Below, piece by piece: positions 41,369-50,091 of a stretch of 64,000 nt of DNA. Below the pieces are notes generated by a model that saw only the letters and a list, made by a program, of their open reading frames with translations, was not told the DNA's origin and did not search any database. Source of the DNA: an uncultured Sulfitobacter sp. Its GTDB lineage: Bacteria > Pseudomonadota > Alphaproteobacteria > Rhodobacterales > Rhodobacteraceae. Position 1 is the stretch's first letter. The number at the start of each line of letters is the position of its first letter. The stretch covers positions 729,169-793,168 of the forward strand of contig NZ_CANMFS010000001.1 in NCBI RefSeq assembly GCF_947497275.1. The letters run 5' to 3'. A program made the translations under genes and the position numbers.

Positions 41369-42723
41369 TCCAGCCCCCCAAGCCTCCAAGCCGGCCGGAC
41401 AGGGTATCGCTCTGGCGCTATGCGCGCCTGTTTCGCAGTGACATCCTCTCGGCGCAGCCCGCGCGGCTGTACCGTGCCTGGATGGCGGAGTTCAGAACCC
41501 CGTTTTTCCGCAGTTATCTGATTAACCAGCCTGAGATCGTCAAAACCGTGCTAAAGGATCGTCCCGACGATTTCCCAAAATCGGAGCGCGTAAGCGAGGG
41601 ATTGCGCCCGCTGTTGGGAAACTCGGTATTCGTGACGAACGGTGCCGTATGGAAGCGGCAGAGGCGCATCATAGATCCCGCATTCGAAGGAGGGCGTCTG
41701 CGCGAGGCGTTCAGCGCCATGTGGGCCGCTTCGGAAGCAGCGGCGGCGCGCCTTGAAACCTGCGTGGGCACCGAGATCGAGATCGAGGGAGAGGCGAGCC
41801 ACGCCGCCGCCGATGTGATCTTTCGCACGTTGTTCTCCTTGCCGATCCACGATGAGGTCGCGCGCGAGGTGTTCGAGGAATTCAAGACCTACCAGCGCAG
41901 CCAACCGATCCTGAACCTAGCCGCACTGTTACCGATGCCATCCTGGCTGCCGCGATTGTTCCGGCGCGACACGAAACGCAGTGCGGCACGGATCAGGCGA
42001 CTGATTGCGGCTTTGACGACCGAGCGTGCAGCCCAGATCGCAGCCGACACAGCACCCGACGATCTCGCGACCAAGATCATGACAACCGTTGATCCGGTTT
42101 CGGGAGAAACCTTCAGCACGGAAGAGATGGTCGACCAGGTCGCGATATTTTTCCTAGCAGGACATGAAACCAGTGCGTCGGCATTGGCATGGGCGCTCTA
42201 TCTAATGGCGCTCTATCCCGAATGGCAGGACCGCCTGGCCGAAGAGGCACACGCGCTGGACAAAGATGATTTTGCCTTGATGGGCCAATTGCGGCTGAGC
42301 CGCGATGTGTTTCGCGAGACGCTTCGGCTCTATCCACCCGTCCCGATGATGGTCCGTGAAAACAGGTGCCCCGAACGGATACGCAACAGGTCCGTTGCTC
42401 GGGCGTCGCAGATGGTGATAAGCCCGTGGCACCTGCACCGGCATACGCGCTTGTGGGACAATCCTGACGGGTTCGACCCGACCCGCTGGCATACGCAGAA
42501 CGGAAAATCCTGCCAGCGCGACGCGTTCATTCCGTTCAGCGCGGGGGCCCGCGTTTGTCCGGGAGCGGGATTTGCCATGATAGAGGGCCCGTTGCTCCTG
42601 TCCCGCATTCTGCGGGAGTACCGGGTCATTCCCGCTCAGGGCCCGCCGCCCGTACCGGTCGCGCATCTCACTGTGCGTGCCGCAAACGGGATCCGGCTCA
42701 GGATCGAGCGCCGTACGCTTTAG
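41365..42723 (+). CDS. Cytochrome P450
   Basis: A 452-residue soluble-type P450 monooxygenase. The I helix contains FFLAGHETSASALAWAL with the acid-alcohol-like ET pair. The K-helix ExxR is in VFRETLRLYPPVP. The haem loop is FSAGARVCPGAGFAM, with the ligand Cys. The PKP-like N-terminus (PPKPPSRPDRVSLWRYARL) resembles CYP fatty-acid or terpenoid hydroxylases. ATG 41365 overlaps the upstream stop by four bases. No ferredoxin or reductase gene is adjacent. Substrate unknown. Confidence 0.93.
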   Translation: MIQPPKPPSRPDRVSLWRYARLFRSDILSAQPARLYRAWMAEFRTPFFRSYLINQPEIVKTVLKDRPDDFPKSERVSEGLRPLLGNSVFVTNGAVWKRQRRIIDPAFEGGRLREAFSAMWAASEAAAARLETCVGTEIEIEGEASHAAADVIFRTLFSLPIHDEVAREVFEEFKTYQRSQPILNLAALLPMPSWLPRLFRRDTKRSAARIRRLIAALTTERAAQIAADTAPDDLATKIMTTVDPVSGETFSTEEMVDQVAIFFLAGHETSASALAWALYLMALYPEWQDRLAEEAHALDKDDFALMGQLRLSRDVFRETLRLYPPVPMMVRENRCPERIRNRSVARASQMVISPWHLHRHTRLWDNPDGFDPTRWHTQNGKSCQRDAFIPFSAGARVCPGAGFAMIEGPLLLSRILREYRVIPAQGPPPVPVAHLTVRAANGIRLRIERRTL

Positions 42724-42802
42724 ATCGCGCTAACACGCTGGCCTTGGTGCGGATCATCCTTTACTAGGCGTGGAGATCAGGAACGAGCAAAGAGGGCTTC
42801 TT

Positions 42803-43696
42803 ATGGGTATCAAGGACGCGCAACGCACTCAGATGACAAAAGCGCGCGGGTTTATCGCCGCCTTGGACCAATCCGGCGGATCGACACCGAAGGCGCTGAG
42901 CCTCTACGGGGTGGAGCCATCGGACTACGCCGGCGATGAAGAAATGTTCGCCGCAGTCCACGCGATGCGGTCCCGCATCATTCTGGCGGATGCCTTTACG
43001 TCTGACAAAGTCATCGGTGCGATCCTGTTTGAGCGGACCATGAACAATTCCATCGATGGCAAGCCGACAGCGCAACTGCTGTGGGAAGACCGCGGCGTGG
43101 TGCCGTTTCTGAAGATCGACAAAGGATTGGCCGAGATCGAAAACGGTGTACAGTTGCTCAAGCCGATGCCCGATCTCGACGGGTTGTTGGCACGGGCCAA
43201 CGAAATGGGCATTTTCGGTACAAAAGAACGCTCGTTGATCCACGAAGCGAACCCGAAGGGCATCGCCGATGTGGTTGCGCAGCAGTTCGAGGTGGCCCAA
43301 ACGGTGTGCGCCGCCGGTCTGGTTCCGATCGTGGAACCGGAAGTGAGTATAGATTCCGCAACAAAGTCAGACGCTGAGGAAATTCTCGAATCCGAAATCA
43401 TCAAGCATCTTGATGGTCTTGAGGAGAACGAAGATGTTGTTTTGAAACTCACGATCCCAAGCAAGGCCGGCCTTTATGATGCCGCGGCGGATCATCCCCG
43501 TGTGCTTCGCGTCGTTGCACTATCCGGCGGGTATTCCACGGATGAAGCTTGCGAAAAACTGAGCCGAAATCACAAGATGATCGCAAGTTTCAGTCGAGCC
43601 CTGTCCGAAGGTCTGAATGTGAAGATGACGGACGCAGAGTTCGAAGACGCTTTAGGCCGCAACATCGACAAGATTTACGCAGCCTCGATCGCCTAA
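42803..43696 (+). CDS. fda: Fructose-bisphosphate aldolase, class I
   Basis: A 297-residue Schiff-base aldolase. ATG 42803 begins the standard sequence GIKDAQRTQMTKARGFIAAL. The segment LDQSGGSTPKALSLYGV is diagnostic. The Schiff-base Lys lies in VVLKLTIPSKAGLYDA; VPIVEPEVSID lines the barrel and the SGGYSTDEACEKL loop binds phosphate. It splits fructose-1,6-bisphosphate in glycolysis and gluconeogenesis. It stands alone and ends in a terminator. Confidence 0.95.
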   Translation: MGIKDAQRTQMTKARGFIAALDQSGGSTPKALSLYGVEPSDYAGDEEMFAAVHAMRSRIILADAFTSDKVIGAILFERTMNNSIDGKPTAQLLWEDRGVVPFLKIDKGLAEIENGVQLLKPMPDLDGLLARANEMGIFGTKERSLIHEANPKGIADVVAQQFEVAQTVCAAGLVPIVEPEVSIDSATKSDAEEILESEIIKHLDGLEENEDVVLKLTIPSKAGLYDAAADHPRVLRVVALSGGYSTDEACEKLSRNHKMIASFSRALSEGLNVKMTDAEFEDALGRNIDKIYAASIA

Positions 43697-43706
43697 GAGT
43701 GCGGGT

Positions 43707-43742
43707 CGGAATTTTTCAGAAAATTCCGGTCCGATTTTTTTT
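43707..43742 (+). terminator. Terminator after the aldolase gene
   Basis: CGGAATTTT (43707-43715) pairs with AAAATTCCG (43720-43728); eight T residues follow after GTCCGA. It lies between converging genes. Confidence 0.75.
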
Positions 43743-43753
43743 GAAAAAATCGA

Positions 43754-43981
43754 CTATAGAAGCACGCGAATTGGCTCTTGATTGCAGAAGATTATGATCT
43801 GGCCCGCGTTTTCAACCGCATGATAGCCGCGACGTTTGAGTTCGTATTCGAATGCGTCACGCCCTACGTATCGGTCCACGTCACGCGATTTGCGGCGTAT
43901 CACACCGCCCTCGCGTGCTGCTTTGGCGCTGAACAGATGCAGCAGCCAGATATCCGGGGAGAGCGGTGCGGGGATCGTCAT
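43754..43981 (-). CDS. Conserved Rhodobacteraceae hypothetical protein
   Basis: A 75-residue protein beginning TIPAPLSPDIWLLHLFSAKA and ending GQIIIFCNQEPIRVLL. It contains a basic region (EGGVIRRKSRDVDRYVGRD). I believe short proteins of this pattern are common in the family and are sometimes annotated as phosphoribosylanthranilate isomerase, but 75 residues cannot form that barrel. No function can be assigned. It is the last gene of the minus-strand fumC group. Confidence 0.65.
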   Translation of the reverse strand: MTIPAPLSPDIWLLHLFSAKAAREGGVIRRKSRDVDRYVGRDAFEYELKRRGYHAVENAGQIIIFCNQEPIRVLL

Positions 43982-43996
43982 TCCATTACGCTAAAC

Positions 43997-44224
43997 TTAT
44001 TTCGGTAAACGATCCTTTAACGCGCGCAAGACGAAAACGCGGATGGCCGAGGCCAGCCCGCTTTCCACACCCCGTGCCTCGTCGATTTCCGCAACAAGCG
44101 CGTTGATTGGCATGTCTTTCCTGAAAGCGATCTCACGCAGTTCTGCCCAGAATGGCGCCTCAAGAGAAATGGACGTGCGGTGCCCGTGCAATGTTACAGA
44201 GTGTTTCACGGGCCGCGCGCTCAT
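43997..44224 (-). CDS. Ribbon-helix-helix protein (RHH_4 type)
   Basis: A 75-residue protein. The segment KHSVTLHGHRTSISLEAPFW matches the strand-helix start of RHH_4 domains, followed by AELREIAFRKDMPINALVAE. Such proteins bind DNA as dimers, but targets of this class are mostly unknown. ATG 44224 overlaps the stop of the DUF4169 gene. It is part of a compact fumC-DUF4169-RHH run on the minus strand, an arrangement I believe recurs in Rhodobacteraceae. Confidence 0.8.
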   Translation of the reverse strand: MSARPVKHSVTLHGHRTSISLEAPFWAELREIAFRKDMPINALVAEIDEARGVESGLASAIRVFVLRALKDRLPK

Positions 44225-44397
44225 GTTCCGCGCTTGTGCCCTTCCAGGGTCAGCGCAATCCGCTCGACGCGCGCCTTCAACGTTTCCTTTTGCGTCTTGC
44301 TCTGGCCGAATTGAACCGAATTCTGATCTGCGCGGGTGCGCCGGGCCGCGCGTTCGCGCTCTTTTCGGATCTTGTTCAGATTGGTTGGCATGCTCAT
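44221..44397 (-). CDS. DUF4169 family small basic protein
   Basis: A 58-residue frame missing from most 60-residue cut-offs: [20 protein letters not shown], then [20 protein letters not shown] and a helical end. The NLNKxRKxRxRxxxRxxADxNxxxFGxxK pattern is DUF4169. It overlaps the fumC stop (ATGA) and the RHH start. The very high Lys/Arg content suggests RNA or DNA binding. Function unknown. Confidence 0.8.
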   Translation of the reverse strand: MSMPTNLNKIRKERERAARRTRADQNSVQFGQSKTQKETLKARVERIALTLEGHKRGT

Positions 44398-45785
44398 TTC
44401 GGACCGATCATGTTTTCCGGCCGCACAACGCGATCGAATGTTTCTTCATCGACAAAGCCCAGGGCGACGGCTTCTTCCTTGAGTGTGGTGCCGTTTTTAT
44501 GCGCCGTCTTTGCGACCTTAGTCGCATTGTCGTATCCGATTTCAGGTGCAAGTGCTGTGACCAGCATCAGGCTCTCGCGCATCAGCTTTTCAATCCGGTC
44601 GGCGTCCGCCTGCAGTCCAACGACGAGATTGTCTGTAAACGCCGCCGCCGCGTCGCCAAGGAGCTGCATGGATTGCAGTACGTTATAGGCCATCATCGGT
44701 TTGTAGACGTTAAGCTCGAAATGGCCCTGGCTGCCGGCAAAGCCGACCGCAGCGTCGTTACCGAACACATGCGCGCAGACTTGGGTAAGCGCCTCGCACT
44801 GTGTCGGATTCACCTTGCCCGGCATGATCGATGATCCAGGCTCGTTCTCCGGCAGGATCAGCTCGCCGAGACCGCAGCGCGGGCCTGACCCCAGCAGACG
44901 GATGTCGTTGGCGATCTTGAACAGGCTTGCAGCGACCGTTTTCAGGTGGCCCGAAACCTCGACCATCGCATCATGCGCCGCCAGCGCTTCGAATTTGTTC
45001 GGGGCGGTGACGAAGGGCAGTCCGGTGATGTGCGCCATATTCGCGGCCACCGTTTCGGCCCAGCCTTCGCGCGTGTTGAGCCCGGTGCCAACGGCAGTGC
45101 CTCCCTGGGCGAGTTCATAGATTCGACCAAGGCCGTCTTCGACCCGGCGGATGCTCATCGCGACCTGATGCGTATAGCCCGAGAATTCCTGGCTGAGGGT
45201 CAGCGGCGTGGCATCCTGCGTGTGCGTACGGCCGATCTTGATGATGCCGTCGAACTCCTCGACCTTCGCCTGCAGCGCCGCATGCAGCTTTCTCAAGCCG
45301 GGCAGTAGAACGTCGCGTGCTGTGGTGGCGGTTGCAATATGCATCGCCGTCGGGAAGGTATCGTTCGACGACTGGCTCATGTTGCAGTGGTCGTTGGGAT
45401 GGACTGGATCCTTGGAGCCGATCACACCGCCCATGATTTCGATCGCGCGGTTTGCAATGACTTCATTGGCATTCATGTTGGACTGCGTACCCGAGCCTGT
45501 CTGCCAGACCACGAGCGGGAAGTTGTCGTCGAATTTGCCCTCGACCACTTCCGCTGCGGCTTGCACGATGGCTTTGCCCTTGTCTTCGTCCAGAGATCCC
45601 TGCGCCATGTTCGCCTGTGCGCAGGCCTGCTTTATCACCCCCAGCGCCCGCACGATGGCGACGGGCTGCGTCTCCCATCCGATCGGGAAGTTCATGATCG
45701 ACCGCTGCGTCTGCGCGCCCCAATATTTGTCGGAAGGGACCTCCAACGGGCCAAAGCTGTCGGTTTCGGTGCGGGTGTCGGCCAT
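44394..45785 (-). CDS. fumC: Fumarate hydratase, class II
   Basis: A 463-residue TCA-cycle enzyme converting fumarate to malate without Fe-S. ATG 45785 follows GGAG and begins [20 protein letters not shown]. Family motifs are [20 protein letters not shown], the active His in [19 protein letters not shown], and the SS loop [19 protein letters not shown] with the catalytic Ser. Two small genes (DUF4169, RHH) are coupled to its 3' end. Confidence 0.97.
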   Translation of the reverse strand: MADTRTETDSFGPLEVPSDKYWGAQTQRSIMNFPIGWETQPVAIVRALGVIKQACAQANMAQGSLDEDKGKAIVQAAAEVVEGKFDDNFPLVVWQTGSGTQSNMNANEVIANRAIEIMGGVIGSKDPVHPNDHCNMSQSSNDTFPTAMHIATATTARDVLLPGLRKLHAALQAKVEEFDGIIKIGRTHTQDATPLTLSQEFSGYTHQVAMSIRRVEDGLGRIYELAQGGTAVGTGLNTREGWAETVAANMAHITGLPFVTAPNKFEALAAHDAMVEVSGHLKTVAASLFKIANDIRLLGSGPRCGLGELILPENEPGSSIMPGKVNPTQCEALTQVCAHVFGNDAAVGFAGSQGHFELNVYKPMMAYNVLQSMQLLGDAAAAFTDNLVVGLQADADRIEKLMRESLMLVTALAPEIGYDNATKVAKTAHKNGTTLKEEAVALGFVDEETFDRVVRPENMIGPK

Positions 45786-45856
45786 GTTCGGGCGCTCCTG
45801 ATCTTGTCTGATGACGTCAGGGGGCTGTTTAGCGGGCGACCGCCCCCTGCGCAAAC

Positions 45857-46357
45857 TTATGTTTTACGAAAACTATCCAATGAAACGATTTCGGCGGCCT
45901 TTGCGGGGGATTCCTCTACTTCAAGCTGCGACTCTTCGGTCTGGGGCAGCGTCTCGCTGTCTGTGCGTTTACTAGCGTCGCCCGTGCGGGATTCGGCGCC
46001 CTCTTCCTGTTGTTCGAACCGCAGGCCGAACTCTACCGACGGATCCACGAAGGTACGGATCGCATCGTACGGGATATACAACGGTTCTGGCGCATCGCCA
46101 AAATTCAGCGTGATCGAAAAACCGTCCTCCGTCACTTCGAGATTGTCGTACCAATGCTGCATGACCACGGTCATTTCGTCAGGATAACGGTCGGACAGCC
46201 AATCCGCCAGCTCCGCATCGGGATGGCTGGTATCAAAGGTTATGAAGAAATGGTGCGCACCCGGCAAACCATTGTCCGCTACATCCAATAGGACGTTGCG
46301 GATCAGGCTGCGCATGGCATCATGCATGAGGTTGCCATAGTCGATGCTGCGGCTCAT
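45857..46357 (-). CDS. sspB: ClpXP adaptor protein SspB
   Basis: A 166-residue adaptor that brings ssrA-tagged proteins to ClpXP. ATG 46357 starts [20 protein letters not shown]; the longer frame upstream lacks a ribosome site. The peptide-binding domain (to about 115) contains [20 protein letters not shown] and [21 protein letters not shown] disordered acidic linker ([14 protein letters not shown]) leads to the C-terminal ClpX-binding motif [13 protein letters not shown]. The tmRNA gene that makes the tag lies only 2.4 kb away on the same strand. Confidence 0.93.
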   Translation of the reverse strand: MSRSIDYGNLMHDAMRSLIRNVLLDVADNGLPGAHHFFITFDTSHPDAELADWLSDRYPDEMTVVMQHWYDNLEVTEDGFSITLNFGDAPEPLYIPYDAIRTFVDPSVEFGLRFEQQEEGAESRTGDASKRTDSETLPQTEESQLEVEESPAKAAEIVSLDSFRKT

Positions 46358-46436
46358 GTCGTTCCCCCGAAGTGTAACCGTTTGCACCACCATAGTCGTT
46401 TTTGGAAGGAGCGAAAGGGGGGCCGTCTGCGTAGGA

Positions 46437-47690
46437 TCAGCCAAGTGCCAGCGCCGCAAATGCGAGTATTATCATGCTTTTCACAAAGCCCAGATTGAAG
46501 CGCAGCATCAGGATGGCGGCAACCGCGATCAGCAGTGTGGCGACCGGATCGAAACTGTGCCAGACGGGCAGGGGCAGGGCGATCGGCGCGCGCCTGCCAA
46601 CCTCCGCAAACATCACGTGCAAAGCGAACCACAATGACAAATTGAGGATCACGCCGACGACAGCCGCGGTGATCGCCGTCAGCGCCGCGCTAAGTCTTGG
46701 TTGAGTGCTGATCCTGTCAAGAAACGGCCCCGCGAGGAAAATCCACAGAAAACATGGGCAGAACGTGACCCAAAGCGCGACAAGTCCTGCGGCGAACGCA
46801 TTCGTCGGGCCGCCCTGCACAAACCCGGCCAGCATGGCGACGAACTGGGTCACCAGAATCAGTGGACCGGGCGTTGTTTCTGCAAGACCAAGCGCATCGA
46901 TCATCTGCTCGGTCGTGATCCACCCCAGGTCGGTCACGACGGTTTGCGTCATGTACCCCAGTACCGCGTAAGCCCCGCCGAAAGTGACCATCGCCAGTTT
47001 GGAAAAGAAAAGGCCCACTTCGAGAAGGAAGGCCGCGTCGAGCAGCCAGACGGCAACCAGCGGCGCCGCCCACAGCGCCCCCCACAGGAAAATCACCCGC
47101 AAGGGGCGGGCGCCCGAACTCTGCATCGGTTGGGCCGGGTCTGCTGTCATCGCAGGTGCCGAACCTGCGCGCAGGGCACCCCATAGGCCCGCCATTACGA
47201 TAATCAGCGGGAAGGGCAGGCCAAAAACGAACAGCGCTACGAACGAAAGCGTTGCCAGCACCGCACCCTCGGCGCCGACAAGCGCCTTGCCCGCGACCTT
47301 GGTCAGGGCCTGCAGCACCACGACAATGACCGCCGCCTTGATGCCAACAAACGCGGCCTGTACAGGCGGCAGTTGGCCGTAAACGGCATAGAGTAGCGCC
47401 AGCACCGCGATCACCACAGCGCCCGGTAGCACAAACAGCAGCCCCGCCAGCAGCCCGCCCCAAGTACCGCGCAGCCGCCATCCGGCATAAGTGGCAAGCT
47501 GCATGGCTTCGGGACCGGGCAACAACATGCACAGGCCCAATGCGCGCAGGAAACCCTGCTCGCTGAGCCAGCCGCGCTGCTCGACCAACTCGCGGTGCAT
47601 CAGAGCGATCTGTGCGGCCGGTCCGCCGAACGCCAGAACGCCGATGCGGCCGAAAATGCGCGTGAATTCGGGCAGGTCGGGGCGGATCAT
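46437..47690 (-). CDS. chrA: Chromate transporter ChrA
   Basis: A 417-residue membrane protein of the long (two-domain) CHR family. Each half starts with the conserved pattern: FGRIGVLAFGGPAAQIALMH and SKLAMVTFGGAYAVLGYMTQ. GLCMLLPGPEAMQLATYAGW and LGLAETTPGPLILVTQFVAM carry the paired PGP motifs. Ten or more spans are predicted. It exports chromate across the inner membrane. The gene overlaps chrB by four bases. Confidence 0.94.
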   Translation of the reverse strand: MIRPDLPEFTRIFGRIGVLAFGGPAAQIALMHRELVEQRGWLSEQGFLRALGLCMLLPGPEAMQLATYAGWRLRGTWGGLLAGLLFVLPGAVVIAVLALLYAVYGQLPPVQAAFVGIKAAVIVVVLQALTKVAGKALVGAEGAVLATLSFVALFVFGLPFPLIIVMAGLWGALRAGSAPAMTADPAQPMQSSGARPLRVIFLWGALWAAPLVAVWLLDAAFLLEVGLFFSKLAMVTFGGAYAVLGYMTQTVVTDLGWITTEQMIDALGLAETTPGPLILVTQFVAMLAGFVQGGPTNAFAAGLVALWVTFCPCFLWIFLAGPFLDRISTQPRLSAALTAITAAVVGVILNLSLWFALHVMFAEVGRRAPIALPLPVWHSFDPVATLLIAVAAILMLRFNLGFVKSMIILAFAALALG

Positions 47691-48502
47691 GGCCCGTGTC
47701 CGGCGGGCCAGTCGTGGCCTTCGTCATATCCATCGCGCGCCCAGCGGTAGAGCGCGTCGTAAAACGCCATGCCCGCCTCAAGTTGCGCGTTGTCGTTGCG
47801 GTACTGTCGGGAAAGCCCGACGGAAAACGCCAGCAAACCTGCCGCTTGCGGAGCAATATCGTGGGAATTGGTATCTGCTCCCCGGATCACGGTGGCCAGC
47901 CGGTCAAGCGCGTTTGTGCGCAGGCCGAATGCGTCCAGCATCGTGTCGAAGGTGCACCGCTCTTCGCGGTGGGACCAAAACACGCCCTCGATGTCGAACG
48001 CAGTTGCCTCGAAGCGGTCGGCGACGCTTTCGACCTCGGCAGGTGCGACGAAAAGAAAACGCGCCTGCGCGTCGACAAAGCGCCGGATCAGCCAGGGACA
48101 AGCGATGCGATCAATTTTTGGCCGGTGCCGCGTGACCCACAATGTTGCGCCATCCACGAACTCCGGCACGGCGGCGAGGGGTATCCGCGGCGCATCGCGA
48201 TGCGCGCGCCATCCGTGGTTGCCTCCTTGCAAGTATTGCGCATTCAAACCGCGACTGCGTAGCAGAGCGGCGACGCCCTGGCTCAGCTTGCGCCCTTTCT
48301 GGCAGATCACGATCGCGTCACGGTCCCCCAAGGACTGCCGCAGCCCGTCGATATCGGCGTGGGAATGCCTGAATGCGCCTGGGATCAACAGAGGATCGGC
48401 GCTAAAATCCACATCCGTGGATACATCGACCAACGCGGGTGCGTCGGGCAATCCGATTTTGCGCAAGAGCTGGGCAGGAAGAATTTCGTTCGGAGACGGC
48501 AT
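47687..48502 (-). CDS. chrB: Rhodanese-ChrB fusion (chromate resistance)
   Basis: A 271-residue protein. The N-terminal 100 residues are a rhodanese-like domain (PALVDVSTDVDFSADPLLIP, active-site loop VICQKGRKLSQG with Cys). The remainder is the ChrB C-terminal domain with TLWVTRHRPKIDRIACPWLI, AFDIEGVFWSHREERCTFDT and AFSVGLSRQYRNDNAQLEAG. ChrB proteins sense chromate or activate the chr operon. The usual ChrB N-terminal domain is replaced here. It is the first gene of the chrB-chrA operon and lies downstream of the tmRNA. Confidence 0.88.
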   Translation of the reverse strand: MPSPNEILPAQLLRKIGLPDAPALVDVSTDVDFSADPLLIPGAFRHSHADIDGLRQSLGDRDAIVICQKGRKLSQGVAALLRSRGLNAQYLQGGNHGWRAHRDAPRIPLAAVPEFVDGATLWVTRHRPKIDRIACPWLIRRFVDAQARFLFVAPAEVESVADRFEATAFDIEGVFWSHREERCTFDTMLDAFGLRTNALDRLATVIRGADTNSHDIAPQAAGLLAFSVGLSRQYRNDNAQLEAGMAFYDALYRWARDGYDEGHDWPAGHGP

Positions 48503-48704
48503 GGCATGTATCCTGATTGACTGGATGCATGCGAACCTCCGGCTGGCGCCTCACGGGGCGTTCGCGGACAGATCCCCTTGGACGCACAGTGCCACAGCAC
48601 CAGATGCGTCGTCAACAACGGGATCATATCGATGTCAGGAGAAGGTAAAGTGCAGGTTTCTGTTGCCAGGTACCTGCGAACCCCGCCTTGGGTCGCTAAA
48701 CGCA

Positions 48705-48962
48705 AGGACTTAAGTTTTCAATAGTTCCGGTCGCTTACGCGGCCATCGCCATTGGAGCACGATTGTCATTTGCAATTGTACATGTTTCGCCGATAACGGT
48801 GGCAGACAGCCGAGACAAAGCATAACCCCTTTAGACGTTCGTCGATCCTGTTTCGGCCCCATGATCCCCAAATGAAGGATGATTGGTGGAGCCGCCGGGT
48901 ACCGCCCCCGGGTCCGAACCGCTTATTACGAGCGCGTTTATGTCCATAGTCCCTAAGGACAG
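48705..48962 (-). ncRNA. ssrA: Two-piece (permuted) tmRNA
   Basis: Read on the minus strand, the acceptor piece comes first: a T arm with GGTTCGGACCC and an acceptor end CGGCTCCA-CCA finishing at 48884. After a short spacer the coding piece begins at 48860 with GGGGCCGAAACAGGATCGAC. GGGGCCG pairs with CGGCTCC to close the seven-base acceptor stem. The tag frame (48773-48735) encodes ANDNRAPMAMAA and then TAA. This permuted order and the ANDN...AA tag are characteristic of alphaproteobacterial tmRNA. Outer ends are approximate. Confidence 0.92.
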
Positions 48963-49004
48963 TTCAAAGATAGAAGTCTTTGCCGCTCTTTTCAAGTGGC
49001 TGCG

Positions 49005-49358
49005 TCAGAGATTGATGACCAACGCCACCGCCGCGACCGCGACTTCGCAGGCAAGGAAGACCCACTTGCGCCTGGTTCGACCGTCGAGGATCAAAGATGT
49101 GATGCGGCCCAGCGCGCCGCCGCCCCAGACAAAGCCGATCATCGCATAGGACGCGGGCGTGTTGAGGATCAGCGCACCGACGCCAACCATGACGAAAAGC
49201 GCGCCGGATGCCGCGCGGATTTCCGACACACCCATGGTCGATCCGCCGTCGCTGAGATCGAGGGTGCCCATTGTGTAGCGCGGCGCGAGCCACCCCAGCG
49301 CCCCGAAGCCGATGCTCAGCAATGCCAATGCGATGTTGATATAGAAAACGATGTCCAT
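49005..49358 (-). CDS. DUF4345-type membrane protein
   Basis: A 117-residue protein with four predicted membrane helices: FYINIALALLSIGFGALGWL, RAASGALFVMVGVGALILN, YAMIGFVWGGGALGRITSLI and VFLACEVAVAAVALVINL. The GVSEIRAASGALFVMVG segment and overall length are those of DUF4345. GGAAGAAT precedes ATG 49358. Function is unknown. It lies just upstream of the tmRNA in the same direction, but 45 bases and a structured RNA separate them. Confidence 0.8.
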   Translation of the reverse strand: MDIVFYINIALALLSIGFGALGWLAPRYTMGTLDLSDGGSTMGVSEIRAASGALFVMVGVGALILNTPASYAMIGFVWGGGALGRITSLILDGRTRRKWVFLACEVAVAAVALVINL

Positions 49359-49374
49359 TCATTCTTCCTTTCGA

Positions 49375-50017
49375 TGTCCTGAACCAACGCCACCCGTTTT
49401 CCTTGATTGCGGTGTGGCACCTGTTGGAGCAAGGGCCAGATTGGGTAACCTAGTCTTCGGCGTCGACTTGGGAATGCAGAAGGTCGACGTGGTCGGCGTT
49501 CCTGTCGATCTTTCTGCGAAGCCAGCCCGCGCGCAGAAGGTACAAGGTCTAGTCTCTCCAGTGCGCGGCGGATCCGGATGGCCGCCCCACCCAATCTGCG
49601 TGGGATGCCGCCGGAGCGGTGCTTTTGAATGCCGATTTTGGAAGACCGGCGGCAAAATTAATGATCCGGGTGCTGTAAAACGGGTCGGGGCGCGATGGTG
49701 CTTTTCCGCCCGCGCCTGCGATCCGGTATTCGGGAGGCCCGGATTCGCGAAGGGGTAAGGGTTTGGTGTGTTGCTCAAACAAAGAGACATCTGCCGGGTG
49801 ACCGTGATCCGGCCGACTTCGGATAACCTGTTAGGAGATGACAAGCGGCCGGTCAGATCATTTCCGTTGCGTGAGTTCCGGACTTTGACACCAATGCCGC
49901 AATCGGTATGGTCCGCCTGATGCACGGTAATTCCCGGCATTGCTTCGCCTCACGGGACCGCGATAGGGGCGCGTGAGGCGGTGAGCCGGGGCAGGGCGCG
50001 TATATCGGAGTAATCGC
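49375..50017. other. Intergenic region without a confident gene
   Basis: About 650 bases hold overlapping open frames on both strands (for example 49359-49940 minus and 49351-49758 plus). They are rich in Pro, Arg and Gly with no ribosome site or family likeness, and each is probably chance. A remnant of a transferred segment is possible. The repeat element at 50018 follows. Confidence 0.4.
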
Positions 50018-50064
50018 CGGGGCCAGCCCCGGACCCCGGGATATTTGTGGCCAAAAGAAATGGG
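50018..50064. repeat. Structured intergenic element, copy 2
   Basis: The hairpin GGGGCCAGCCCC precedes the core CCCCGGGATATTTGTGGCC followed by AAAAGAAATGGGG. The core matches copy 1 (26629-26660) closely and sits directly upstream of the acuI ribosome site. Confidence 0.6.
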
Positions 50065-50091
50065 GGGTATCCCCCGAAAAAGGAGATAGAG

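Noticed and set aside
49359..49940. 193-residue minus frame and overlapping plus frames in the gap before acuI
   Set aside because: Proline- and arginine-rich without motif, start signal or recognisable homologue; treated as non-coding.
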